Shown: piece by piece, positions 46,385 through 54,192 of the stretch
How the letters are laid out: the number at the start of each line of letters is the position of its first letter
How positions within the stretch are numbered: the first letter of the stretch is position 1
Assembly (NCBI RefSeq): GCF_000426865.1
Contig: NZ_AUGE01000010.1
Span: 94,377 to 158,376 of the forward strand
Source: Citrifermentans bremense R1
Lineage (GTDB): Bacteria; Desulfobacterota; Desulfuromonadia; Geobacterales; Geobacteraceae
DNA length: 64,000 nt
Direction of reading: 5' to 3'
The notes under the pieces: generated by a model
What the model saw: the letters and a program-made list of their open reading frames with translations, nothing else
Database searches by the model: none
What the model was told of the DNA's origin: nothing
Translations under genes and position numbers: made by a program

Positions 46385-47890
46385 ATGCCGTCATTTAATT
46401 ACATCCTCAATCTCGATCGAGCCATGGACATAAAACTCCCTATTGCCCTCAATACAATTGATGAACGCCTTCTCTATGTAGCCGACCGGTTGCCAGCAGG
46501 TGCAGTCTTGGTATGCCCATTCTGCCGTTACCCAGTGAAAAAGAACGCTGGTAACATACGGCGCCACCACTTCGTTCACATGCCGGGTGCCACCTGTTCC
46601 GTCAGCTATGAGACTCTGCTCCATGAAGGGGCTAAGGTTTACCTTCACCGGTGCCTTGAAAGGGGGGAGCCGGTCGATATCTTCATCGATACCATTACAC
46701 TTCGGCCAAGCAAGACTCGGCGGCTGTTGGAGAGTCTGGGCGTTCGCCGCTTTTCAACCTCCTCGAAATCGGTCTTCAAAAACGACGGGGCAACACATCT
46801 TCTGGAGCGGGTGATCGCAGGTAAGGTAAAACCAGATGTCGTCTCCTACGGGGAATACGTCGCCGGGGGAGAACGGGACATATTTGCCTGGGAGATTTTT
46901 GTTACCCACGAGGTCGAGGAGGAAAAGGCCGAACTACTTAGGATTAATCGTGTCCCGTATATCGAGTTGTCGCCGATTGAGGAGGGGCCGAACTCCTACA
47001 TCTACACCATGAAGTCGCATGACGGCATCAGCTTCATTGACGATGACGCCATCTTTGACGAGACAGTGTACCGGGACAACAAGGCCGACCTACTTGCCAC
47101 CTTTGAGAAGGAAATGACCCAGGAAGTGCTTAAGCCTAAGCTGGAAGATGCAAGAAAATCCTGGGAAGCTGCGGCGGATAAGAGCACCGAGCAAGAGCTT
47201 GAGCGGCGCATCGTGTTGAAGGTTGGAGAAATCACCATCAAAGATGCCATGGCCATGGCTCAGGCCGTCTCGGCGTCTCCGGTGGTTATCTTTCCGGTGA
47301 CCAACATCCCCACAGGAAGCGGCCTGATTGATGACCGGTGGGTAAAGGTCGAAACTGTAGGCTGCGAGAAATATAACGGAAAGTACCTTGTGAAACTGAA
47401 TGAGAGACTCTACTTCAGCTCTGGCCTAGGGATGCTAAGAGGCATCTACGACGAACTTGCAAAGATGGGGGTTTTGAAGGGTGTCACGGCGAAGGAGGAG
47501 GGGCGGGACAAAATAATTTTTGTTGGGGTTAAGCTCGCTTTGCCGCTTGTGGAAAGAAGAGGGATCGTCGAATGCTCTAGCATTCTGTATAAATACACGG
47601 ATCACCCCACAGAAGAGGTCATCATGTGGGAGACAAGGAACAAAAAAAGCAAGACCAGCGGAAAGTATTACATGCTGGTCAACGACGACATCTTCGTTGA
47701 TTCTTACGAGTGGCAACTAAAAAACATTCTTTATAACCTGCTGCGTTTTACCACCATTGAGGCGCATCTGGGGCTTAACGCGGACAAAAAGTATCGTGTG
47801 GATGCCCTGAAGATTTCGGGGCTGGTTCAGGTGGAAAAGGTGAAGGATACCCTTCTTGCTGCCATGACCAGGCCCTCTGTCGTTCCCTAA
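46385..47890 (+). CDS. CoiA-like nuclease with N-terminal zinc finger
   Basis: A 501-residue protein from the ATG at 46385 (another ATG lies at 46424 and a TTG upstream; no clear Shine-Dalgarno decides). The N-terminal third resembles competence protein CoiA: VCPFCRYPVKKN with a CxxC, HHFVHMPGATCS giving further His/Cys ligands, then SYETLLHEGAKVYLHRCL. A PD-(D/E)xK-like nuclease core follows, with KPDVVSYGE and FAWEIFVTHEVEEEKAELLR, in which D and E-x-x match the family pattern. The remaining 300 residues are unrecognised. CoiA promotes recombination during transformation in Gram-positives; here, on a mobile element, a nuclease role in defence is equally possible. Confidence 0.62.
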   Translation: MPSFNYILNLDRAMDIKLPIALNTIDERLLYVADRLPAGAVLVCPFCRYPVKKNAGNIRRHHFVHMPGATCSVSYETLLHEGAKVYLHRCLERGEPVDIFIDTITLRPSKTRRLLESLGVRRFSTSSKSVFKNDGATHLLERVIAGKVKPDVVSYGEYVAGGERDIFAWEIFVTHEVEEEKAELLRINRVPYIELSPIEEGPNSYIYTMKSHDGISFIDDDAIFDETVYRDNKADLLATFEKEMTQEVLKPKLEDARKSWEAAADKSTEQELERRIVLKVGEITIKDAMAMAQAVSASPVVIFPVTNIPTGSGLIDDRWVKVETVGCEKYNGKYLVKLNERLYFSSGLGMLRGIYDELAKMGVLKGVTAKEEGRDKIIFVGVKLALPLVERRGIVECSSILYKYTDHPTEEVIMWETRNKKSKTSGKYYMLVNDDIFVDSYEWQLKNILYNLLRFTTIEAHLGLNADKKYRVDALKISGLVQVEKVKDTLLAAMTRPSVVP

Positions 47891-47988
47891 TCGGACAGTA
47901 TCGCTTCCATGGCCTCTTCAACACGCTGAAATCTTCCGGCGTAATTCGTTCTCAGTGACACGCAAACGGCAACCTCCTTTCCTGGCAA
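47887..47988 (-). CDS. Possible 33-residue ORF overlapping the end of the CoiA-like gene
   Basis: The minus-strand frame from TTG 47988, with GGGAGG seven bases upstream, reads PGKEVAVCVSLRTNYAGRF and continues through an acidic helix RVEEAMEAILSD to a stop overlapping that of the convergent CoiA-like gene. It looks protein-like but is too short for homology to be judged by eye. Confidence 0.28.
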   Translation of the reverse strand: MPGKEVAVCVSLRTNYAGRFQRVEEAMEAILSD

Positions 47989-47992
47989 GGAA

Positions 47993-48190
47993 TCACCTCC
48001 CTATCTGAGTCTCACACGGTTCCAGAATGTAAGCCTGGTCTCCCTGCTGCATATTCCAGTCGCAATCGACGGGAATACGCACGAAGCGGATCTTGTTTGG
48101 CAACTGCCATACTGTCAGGTCCTGCCGATGGCAAATAGTTCCCCCCCCCGATAATCCGAGTGCTGCATCCTTCCCATTGGCGACACCTAG
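47993..48190 (-). other. Start-less coding-like frame crossing a G9 tract
   Basis: An open minus-strand frame contains LTVWQLPNKIRFVRIPVDCD and YILEPCETQIG, looking like real protein, but has no ATG/GTG/TTG before it. If the run of nine G (plus-strand C at 48141-48149) were ten, the frame would join an upstream ATG (MGRMQHSDYR). It may be a frameshifted remnant or a phase-variable gene. Confidence 0.25.
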
Positions 48191-48338
48191 TTACATGCGT
48201 GTAGATTATTTTTTTATAACTTTAAATTTATTGACTTTGGAGCATATCTTGTGTTTATTTGCGGCCAATGCACTAGATAATGTGATAAAGCCAAACCATT
48301 TGCGAGAATGGGGCGGAAAGCCCAATGGGTCTCACTGA

Positions 48339-48396
48339 GAAAGCCGGGTTGCCAACACTCACCACAGCACTGTGGGTGAACGGCAACCCGGCTTTC
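48339..48396. other. Large perfect inverted repeat (15-bp arms plus inner stem)
   Basis: GAAAGCCGGGTTGCC (48339-48353) pairs perfectly with GGCAACCCGGCTTTC (48382-48396). Inside it, TCACCACAG and CTGTGGGTGA extend the stem with little mismatch. The plus-strand 3' flank (TTCGTTTCG) is only weakly T-rich. It could be a strong terminator protecting the downstream operon or a recombination/insertion scar. Confidence 0.8.
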
Positions 48397-48589
48397 TTCG
48401 TTTCGATCAAATGCCGAAATAAAGGCGGGGATTGGCGTAGTGACGTAATCTGTCACAGCCTCCGGTTATAGTCCCACAGCAAAGAAGGAACCATGGCTGC
48501 TGATGATCCTCGAAAGTGCTGCCAAGCAAGGAGGCTTGCTGAGAACAGCATACTCAACTTCACTTAAATAGCTTCTAGGAGAAAGTGCT

Positions 48590-49525
48590 ATGAAAAGAAG
48601 AGCAGTACAACTCTACTGGTGTCTCATCGTTGCTGTTTACCTTGGCGGGTGTGGGCTCACTTCGGCACAACGCAAGGATCTTGAGTCGTTCGGAAATGCG
48701 GCATCGACACTTGGCGCTACCTGCAAGGAGCAACTGATCGCCAGCCGTGCGAGTGTCATAGACATGAAGCGGTACCGCTTAGCCATTGACAAAATGAAAC
48801 TCCCGCCTTCTCCACCCGACGATGTACCGCAGGCGGGAGCGAGAGAATACTACTTTTCCAGAGCCCTCAACCTCGACGCCGGTCTCGACAAAAGCAACAT
48901 AGATACCCGCGTGGCGGCTGTAGATGTCCTACAGCGATACGGGAAGCTGCTGGTGGCATTTACGACTGAGAGCCATGAGAAGGAGATAACGGAGGCGGCC
49001 GGCGAATTTGCTAAGAGTGTTGGCAAGTTTCCGGGTAATCCGATGACGGGAGAAGAAATTGATGGCCTTGGTCGGATCGTGACCTCTGCCGGAGGGATCC
49101 TCGTCGAACACCACAAAAAAGAGGTGCTCGAAAATGTGGTGCCTAAAGTGGCCCCGCTGATTGAAAAAATATGCGACAGCCTGGAACAGGACTTCGACCC
49201 TAAGAACGGGAAGGTGTACGCAAATGTCTTGACCGTTCAAAATAGGTTAGCAGACGCAGCCATAGAGGGATTGAAGATTCCGGGGGAATCCATGTCCGAC
49301 CGGCTCCTGCTGATCGATGGGTTCGCTTTGGCTGAAAAGAGCAAAAAGACCGTAGAGACCACATCACCCCAGATTCTAAAATCGATTTCTTCTTTAAGAA
49401 AAGCAAATCGCGAACTTGCCGACGTAATCAGAAGCCATAAGGTGGGGCTGAAGGATATTAAAGAGTTCGGGAAGGATGTCAGCGACTTATCCAAAGGGGT
49501 GAAACCGTACCTTGATCGATTCTGA
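48590..49525 (+). CDS. Lipoprotein of unknown function, first gene of the CBASS-linked operon
   Basis: A 311-residue protein with a lipoprotein signal peptide: basic MKRR, hydrophobic stretch LYWCLIVAVYLGG and lipobox LGGC with cysteine 21. AGGAG lies eight bases before the ATG. The mature part is helical and hydrophilic (alternating Lys/Glu with repeated leucines) and resembles no family recognised here. The next gene starts 17 bp later, beginning an eight-gene same-strand run. Since the protein should be anchored in the envelope, the operon has both envelope and cytoplasmic products. Confidence 0.75.
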   Translation: MKRRAVQLYWCLIVAVYLGGCGLTSAQRKDLESFGNAASTLGATCKEQLIASRASVIDMKRYRLAIDKMKLPPSPPDDVPQAGAREYYFSRALNLDAGLDKSNIDTRVAAVDVLQRYGKLLVAFTTESHEKEITEAAGEFAKSVGKFPGNPMTGEEIDGLGRIVTSAGGILVEHHKKEVLENVVPKVAPLIEKICDSLEQDFDPKNGKVYANVLTVQNRLADAAIEGLKIPGESMSDRLLLIDGFALAEKSKKTVETTSPQILKSISSLRKANRELADVIRSHKVGLKDIKEFGKDVSDLSKGVKPYLDRF

Positions 49526-49542
49526 CAAAAAGGAGAGCTGTC

Positions 49543-49863
49543 ATGGCAGACGTCAGCATTACCAGTGATTTACAAACCTTGGTAGAGAGGCTCAGCGCAC
49601 AGAAAGCTGCGACTCCCCACGACCATTCAGAGTATGCAGCTCTCAAGGCATGTTACGTTGCTGCCTCAGACCTGCTGGAACAGTCTCAGGATAAATCAAT
49701 AGATGACGGGGACTCTGCTTATCTTGATTTCTCCGCGGGAATGAAGGACGTTATGGCGATAATCGATGAGGCTGAAAAAGACATCGCAAAGGTTTCAAAG
49801 GTGGTCAAGGCGGTAGCCAAGGTTGTCGAGGCCGCGGGAAAGCTGATCGGCAAGCTGTGCTAA
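49543..49863 (+). CDS. Small helical protein with amphipathic C-terminus
   Basis: A 106-residue protein with strong AAAAAGGAG upstream. No signal peptide. The first 85 residues are helical and polar; the last 25 (VSKVVKAVAKVVEAAGKLIG then KLC) form a lysine/valine/alanine amphipathic helix and end in cysteine. Such a tail could bind membranes or oligomerise. It lies 17 bp after the lipoprotein gene and 13 bp before the phospholipase-like gene, so the three are probably co-translated. No family recognised. Confidence 0.65.
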   Translation: MADVSITSDLQTLVERLSAQKAATPHDHSEYAALKACYVAASDLLEQSQDKSIDDGDSAYLDFSAGMKDVMAIIDEAEKDIAKVSKVVKAVAKVVEAAGKLIGKLC

Positions 49864-49876
49864 AAAGGAGGAAATC

Positions 49877-50806
49877 ATGCCCGGAGCTTATGCGCACATT
49901 ACGCTAGTGAACGAATTCAGAAACATGGATCGGCTGTTCTCCATCCCAAATTTTCCTCCCGAGGCATCAAAGGCCTACCTTAAATGGTTTAAATTTGTGG
50001 AACTCGGGGCGGTCGGGCCTGATTATCCTTATCTTGCGCTAGGCGATGGAGATGCAGCAGAGTGGGCGGACCTGATGCATTATGTCCATACTGGGCGCAT
50101 GGTTCAGGAGGGGGCCAAGCTCCTTAGGGCTGCTGCCGGCGAAACTAAACAGAAATGTTTGGCGTGGCTTCTTGGTTATGCTTCGCACATTACCGCAGAT
50201 GTCACTATTCATCCTGTGGTCGAATTGAAGGTTGGTCCCTATGCACAAAATCAAAACGACCACAGAACCTGCGAGATGCATCAGGATGCCTTCATATTTC
50301 AAAGGCTTCAACTTGGGGAAGTGGGGGTGTCCGACCACCTTAAGTCCGGAATTGGAGCCTGTTCTTCAACGGATGACGAAGATTTGCTAGACCAGGATAT
50401 TCTGGAATTCTGGAGAGCACTTCTGAAGGCAGTTTATCCAGCAGAGTTTGCTGCGAATCCTCCGGATATCCACAAGTGGCACGAGAAATTCAACGAAATA
50501 GTAGATGCCGTATCCTCTATAGGAGACCATCTGTTCCCGTTTGCCAGACATGTCGCTGCAAATTCGGGACTTCTCTACCCGAGTACATCCGAGATAGACC
50601 AGCAGTACATTGACGCTCTCACGGTTCCTGGGGGAGTAATGGCGTACCAGGATGTGTTTGAAATGGCTGCGCAAAATGTGGCCGCAGTTTGGTCTGAGAT
50701 CGCAGTCGCGACCTTCACAACTAATGATGCTGTTCTTGCCAGGTTTGGGGATTGGAACCTGGACACAGGGAAAGATCAGACCGATAGGCTGGTATTCTGG
50801 GGGTGA
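49877..50806 (+). CDS. Zinc-dependent phospholipase C-like protein
   Basis: A 309-residue protein with AAAGGAGG before the ATG. It carries the pattern of Zn-dependent phospholipase C/S1-P1 nuclease-type alpha-helical metalloenzymes: PGAYAHITLVNEF at the start, ELGAVGPDYPYL, DLMHYVHTGRMV, WLLGYASHITADVTIHPVVE and HRTCEMHQDAF, giving the series of His and Asp residues for three zinc ions. There is no signal peptide, so it should stay in the cytoplasm unless exported otherwise. Its stop overlaps the next start (GTGA). A membrane-attacking effector role fits the neighbouring defence genes. Confidence 0.75.
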   Translation: MPGAYAHITLVNEFRNMDRLFSIPNFPPEASKAYLKWFKFVELGAVGPDYPYLALGDGDAAEWADLMHYVHTGRMVQEGAKLLRAAAGETKQKCLAWLLGYASHITADVTIHPVVELKVGPYAQNQNDHRTCEMHQDAFIFQRLQLGEVGVSDHLKSGIGACSSTDDEDLLDQDILEFWRALLKAVYPAEFAANPPDIHKWHEKFNEIVDAVSSIGDHLFPFARHVAANSGLLYPSTSEIDQQYIDALTVPGGVMAYQDVFEMAAQNVAAVWSEIAVATFTTNDAVLARFGDWNLDTGKDQTDRLVFWG

Positions 50807-51231
50807 ACATGAGGAAGATAGAATTCAGTTTTAGAATTATTTTGCTTTCCGTGCTGCTGTTCAACAGTGGATGCGCTCACTGTATTGCGTCGGAGCAGGA
50901 GGACATGTATACGCTAGCTTCGGCTCTCACAAAGCTGACCTCCGCAGTGGAGGAAAAAGTCCTGTTCAAGGAAGCCCCGCCGGAGATGAAGGACATGGCC
51001 CTGATTGACCTGTCGGTCATGCACGATCCCCGGTTGAAAGAGGCCTTTACGGAGTATGTACTGAAGGCAAGGTCTGTTAATGGGCATGCCGTGGTGCTGG
51101 TTTGCGACGAACGGGGCAGAAGCGGTCTTTTAGAGGATGGCGGCTGCTCATCTGTCATGGACCACCACTGGTGGCGCGATCAGCCTGGACATCCTTGTGA
51201 AGTGTCCAATGCGATTTGCTTGAAAAAGTAA
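50803..51231 (+). CDS. Small lipoprotein of unknown function
   Basis: A 142-residue protein starting at GTG 50803, overlapping the previous stop by four bases; a downstream ATG two codons in is also usable. The N-terminus RKIEFSFRIILLSVLLFNSGC is a lipoprotein signal with lipobox FNSGC (Cys 24). The mature part has several cysteines (CAHC, VCDERG, GGCSS, PCEVSNAIC), suggesting disulfides in the periplasm. No family recognised. Translational coupling to the phospholipase-like gene suggests a partner or immunity role. Confidence 0.7.
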   Translation: MNMRKIEFSFRIILLSVLLFNSGCAHCIASEQEDMYTLASALTKLTSAVEEKVLFKEAPPEMKDMALIDLSVMHDPRLKEAFTEYVLKARSVNGHAVVLVCDERGRSGLLEDGGCSSVMDHHWWRDQPGHPCEVSNAICLKK

Positions 51232-51241
51232 GGAGGGAGGA

Positions 51242-52018
51242 ATGGCCAAGTTCCTTGTTAGATGCGGAGTTGCTTTTTTGCTCACGGCCCGGGTCGTGTT
51301 TGCCGGCCCTCTTGAAGATTGCCAAGAGTACGTGAAGTACGGGGTGCCGTCGACAACTGGTGACATTCTCTGCCGCAAAGGCTACCTGCTCGCACATGAC
51401 CCCATCCGGAAGACGCCCACATGGGTGGTAGAACACCTGACCGTGGACAGGGTGAATGGAGCGCTGTCTCGGAAGGATCAATTCAAGGCCGATCCGGATC
51501 TGCCAAAAGGGCGCCGGGCGGAACTGAGCGACTACCGGAAAAGCGGATACGACCAGGGGCATATGGCTCCTTCAGCTGATATGGCCTGGGACGAACTGGC
51601 TATGTCGGAAAGCTTCTATTTGAGCAATATGGTCCCACAGGTAGGAACAGGCATGAACAGGGGCATCTGGAAGGATTTAGAAGAAAAGGTTCGAAAGTGG
51701 GCGCTGGAGCGAGAATCGGTTTACATTTTCACCGGCCCAATATACTCAGGCAAGGAAGCGACCATTGGCAAAAACCGGGTTGCAGTTCCGGATCACCTCT
51801 ACAAGATAGTCTTTGACCCGCAAGAAAAAAAGGCCATCGCTTTCATTATGCCCAACCGCAAACTGAAGTCATCCGAGATGTCTAAATACATCGTCTCTGT
51901 TCGGGATGTTGAAACTACGACTGGCCTCGACTTTCTCAGCGCTTTGCCAGTTGATGAACAGGAATTGATAGAGACGGTTAAATCCAGCGATTTATGGCCA
52001 GGTGCTGATGCACAATGA
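51242..52018 (+). CDS. Exported DNA/RNA non-specific endonuclease (NucA type)
   Basis: A 258-residue protein with a Sec signal (KFLVRCGVAFLLTARVVFAG) and AAGGAGGGAGG before the ATG. It belongs to the beta-beta-alpha-metal endonuclease family: RKSGYDQGHMAPSADM has the D-x-G-H catalytic motif (DQGH in place of DRGH), and LSNMVPQVGTGMNRGIWKDLE carries the metal-binding asparagine and following helix. Predicted periplasmic or secreted. It is the fifth gene of the operon and is separated from the CapV gene by 40 bp only. It might degrade incoming DNA in the periplasm. Confidence 0.85.
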   Translation: MAKFLVRCGVAFLLTARVVFAGPLEDCQEYVKYGVPSTTGDILCRKGYLLAHDPIRKTPTWVVEHLTVDRVNGALSRKDQFKADPDLPKGRRAELSDYRKSGYDQGHMAPSADMAWDELAMSESFYLSNMVPQVGTGMNRGIWKDLEEKVRKWALERESVYIFTGPIYSGKEATIGKNRVAVPDHLYKIVFDPQEKKAIAFIMPNRKLKSSEMSKYIVSVRDVETTTGLDFLSALPVDEQELIETVKSSDLWPGADAQ

Positions 52019-52058
52019 TGCAGCTAAAGTGCAACTGACCTGAAGAGGAGAGAGAAGC

Positions 52059-52985
52059 ATGAGCGGTGGCGTCTTCAGGATATTGGCAATTGATGGTGGG
52101 GGGATACGAGGTGCGTTCCCTGCCCATGTTCTTAATTGCATTAAACAGCGCCTCGGCATTGATATTCACAACCACTTCGATATGGTCGCCGGCACAAGCA
52201 CAGGCTCAATCGTAGCAGCAGCCGTCGTGCGAAGAATCGACCCAGCTAAGGTGGTCGCTTTTTATCGCGAGCATGGCCCCGTTATTTTTGAGAGAAAAAA
52301 GTCATTGTGGCCTGACAGATGCCAGCCAGGTGTGCAAAGCATATACGAAAGCGGAACTCTAAAACAAATTCTCAGAAAAACCTTCGGCGACGTCAAGCTA
52401 GGAGAGATATCTTCCCCCCTCTTGATACCGGCAACAGACATTGGAAACGGTGGAGTCCATGTATTCAAATCAGCGTATCAGGCGGAGGAGGACTACCAAC
52501 GCGATGGAAATGTGCCGCTCTATGAGGCGATTCTGGCCTCATGTTCCGCTCCGACATACTTTGACCCGACAAAAGTTGGAGAATACCTCTTAGCCGATGG
52601 CGGGCTCTGGGCGAACAATCCGTCGTTAGCGGCAGTCATTGATGCCAAAAGACGGCTAGGCGTCAGCCTCTCTGACATCCGTATTCTGTCCTTGGGTACT
52701 GGACATGCGAAGACCTGCTACGGAACCAGATACGCCAAAGGTTGGGGCCTCCTAAGTGGCTGGAAGGGAAAGGAATTTATAAACTTCTTGATGTCTCTTC
52801 AGGGTCAGACGACAAATAACTACCTGCAGCTAATGTTGAAGCCTGATCAGATTCTAAGACTCGACTTCGATTCCGACTGCGCCCTCCCTCTTGATGACTG
52901 CTCGGCGCTTGATGATTTGGTTTCAAATGCCGATCGCATGTTCACCCACAACAGTTCACGTATCAAAAATTTTCTTACTAATTAA
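52059..52985 (+). CDS. capV: Patatin-like phospholipase, CBASS effector CapV
   Basis: A 308-residue cytosolic patatin. The oxyanion loop GGGIRG is at residues 13-18, the nucleophile elbow GTSTG at 45-49 (Ser47) and the catalytic DGG at 180-182 (Asp180), so the Ser-Asp dyad is intact. In CBASS, CapV is activated by a cyclic dinucleotide (3'3'-cGAMP in the Vibrio/Escherichia systems) and destroys the inner membrane, killing the infected cell. GAGGAGAGAG precedes the ATG. The CD-NTase gene follows 18 bp later. Confidence 0.92.
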   Translation: MSGGVFRILAIDGGGIRGAFPAHVLNCIKQRLGIDIHNHFDMVAGTSTGSIVAAAVVRRIDPAKVVAFYREHGPVIFERKKSLWPDRCQPGVQSIYESGTLKQILRKTFGDVKLGEISSPLLIPATDIGNGGVHVFKSAYQAEEDYQRDGNVPLYEAILASCSAPTYFDPTKVGEYLLADGGLWANNPSLAAVIDAKRRLGVSLSDIRILSLGTGHAKTCYGTRYAKGWGLLSGWKGKEFINFLMSLQGQTTNNYLQLMLKPDQILRLDFDSDCALPLDDCSALDDLVSNADRMFTHNSSRIKNFLTN

Positions 52986-53003
52986 AGGGCGAAGGGAACG
53001 AAG

Positions 53004-54188
53004 ATGATGACCAACGAACAGAGGAACCTACTTCTAGAACAGATGACATCCTTGCTCGAGCTGCCAGACTCCGCGTATGATAAGGCAAAAGACCGTTACG
53101 AGGACATCGGAGAATGGCTTGGGAGGGACGATTCAGCCTGTGGCGTCTATGACCCGCACATATATCCTCAGGGATCTTTTAGGCTTGGAACAGCCATTCG
53201 GCCACTAATCGAAGGCGAGGCTTACGATCTTGATCTTGGGTGTAAACTCCGCGAAGGCTTGACAAAGTCGACCATTTCCCAAGAAGAACTCAAGGTGCTT
53301 GTCGGTGGCGAGATAGAACTCTATAGGAAGGCAAGAGGGATAACCGCACCATTAGAAGCGAAACATCGCTGTTGGCGCTTAGAGTACCAGGACCACCTCA
53401 ACTTCCACATGGATATCGTCCCTTGCATATCTGCTGATGATACTAGGCGAGGGATGATCTTCGAGTCACTTCGCAAATCGTGGCAAGATGGTGCACTAGC
53501 AGAATTAGTCGCCCATCTTACTGTCTCAATTACGGACGACCGGCATCCGCAGTACCGGGCAATCTGTGACGACTGGAAGGTCAGTAATCCAGAAGGGTAT
53601 GCTAAGTGGTTTGAATCGCGGATGAATGAACGCTTGGGGATTTTTGAAAAAGCTCAGGTGGACGAAATTCCGGTGTACAGGCGAAAGACGCCGCTTCAGC
53701 GGAGCGTTCAACTCTTAAAACGTCATCGTGACCACATGTTCAAAGACGACTGCGATATTAAGCCCATCTCGATTATCATTACTACGTTGGCAGCTAAGGC
53801 CTATGGAGGGGAAGACGATCTCTATGCAGCGCTGACTACGATTTTACGTCGAATGGGTGACTTGGTGAATACGACTAGACCTAGAGTCCCAAACCCAGTG
53901 AATCCGGAAGAGGATTTTGCTGACCGGTGGTCGATGCCAGAGTGTAAGGATCTTAACTTAGAAGGCAATTTCTGGGCTTGGCTAAGGCAGGCTAACGCTG
54001 ATTTCGACACTCTGTTGAAATCGGGGGATGCGGGATTCATCGTTGAGCATGCAAAAAGAAGATTTGGCACAGGCATGGATGCGATTGATCTGCGACGTAA
54101 GCTCGGCCTTGCTCACGGTGTCTCGCTCGTTATCCCAAAATCCCACTCTATAGAGGTAGAGCCGCCCAGGCCTTGGAAGCAGGGATAG
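53004..54188 (+). CDS. CBASS cyclic-nucleotide synthase (CD-NTase)
   Basis: A 394-residue cGAS/DncV-like nucleotidyltransferase. QGSFRLGTAIRP has the GS motif (residues 57-58), AYDLDLGC the two metal aspartates (75 and 77) and HMDIVPC the third (137), so the active site is complete. It should make a cyclic oligonucleotide when phage infection is sensed, activating CapV. The clade was not determined by eye. The C-terminus ends KQG; C-terminal conjugation by Cap2 is known in type II CBASS. The E2 gene starts 4 bp downstream. Confidence 0.9.
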   Translation: MMTNEQRNLLLEQMTSLLELPDSAYDKAKDRYEDIGEWLGRDDSACGVYDPHIYPQGSFRLGTAIRPLIEGEAYDLDLGCKLREGLTKSTISQEELKVLVGGEIELYRKARGITAPLEAKHRCWRLEYQDHLNFHMDIVPCISADDTRRGMIFESLRKSWQDGALAELVAHLTVSITDDRHPQYRAICDDWKVSNPEGYAKWFESRMNERLGIFEKAQVDEIPVYRRKTPLQRSVQLLKRHRDHMFKDDCDIKPISIIITTLAAKAYGGEDDLYAALTTILRRMGDLVNTTRPRVPNPVNPEEDFADRWSMPECKDLNLEGNFWAWLRQANADFDTLLKSGDAGFIVEHAKRRFGTGMDAIDLRRKLGLAHGVSLVIPKSHSIEVEPPRPWKQG

Positions 54189-54192
54189 AGCC

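Larger units (their letters stand above)
47891..48589. other. Gene-poor 700-bp stretch with a long palindrome and coding-like fragments
   Basis: No full gene is evident. Contents noticed: the 33-residue minus ORF above; an open minus frame 48190-47993 that lacks a start codon and contains nine consecutive G; an AT-rich patch near 48200-48240; the 58-bp hairpin at 48339-48396; a 5-bp inverted repeat GTGAC/GTCAC at 48440-48456 that could be an operator for the downstream operon; and a 24-codon frame at 48493-48567 (AAGGA upstream) that might be a leader peptide. Confidence 0.5.
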
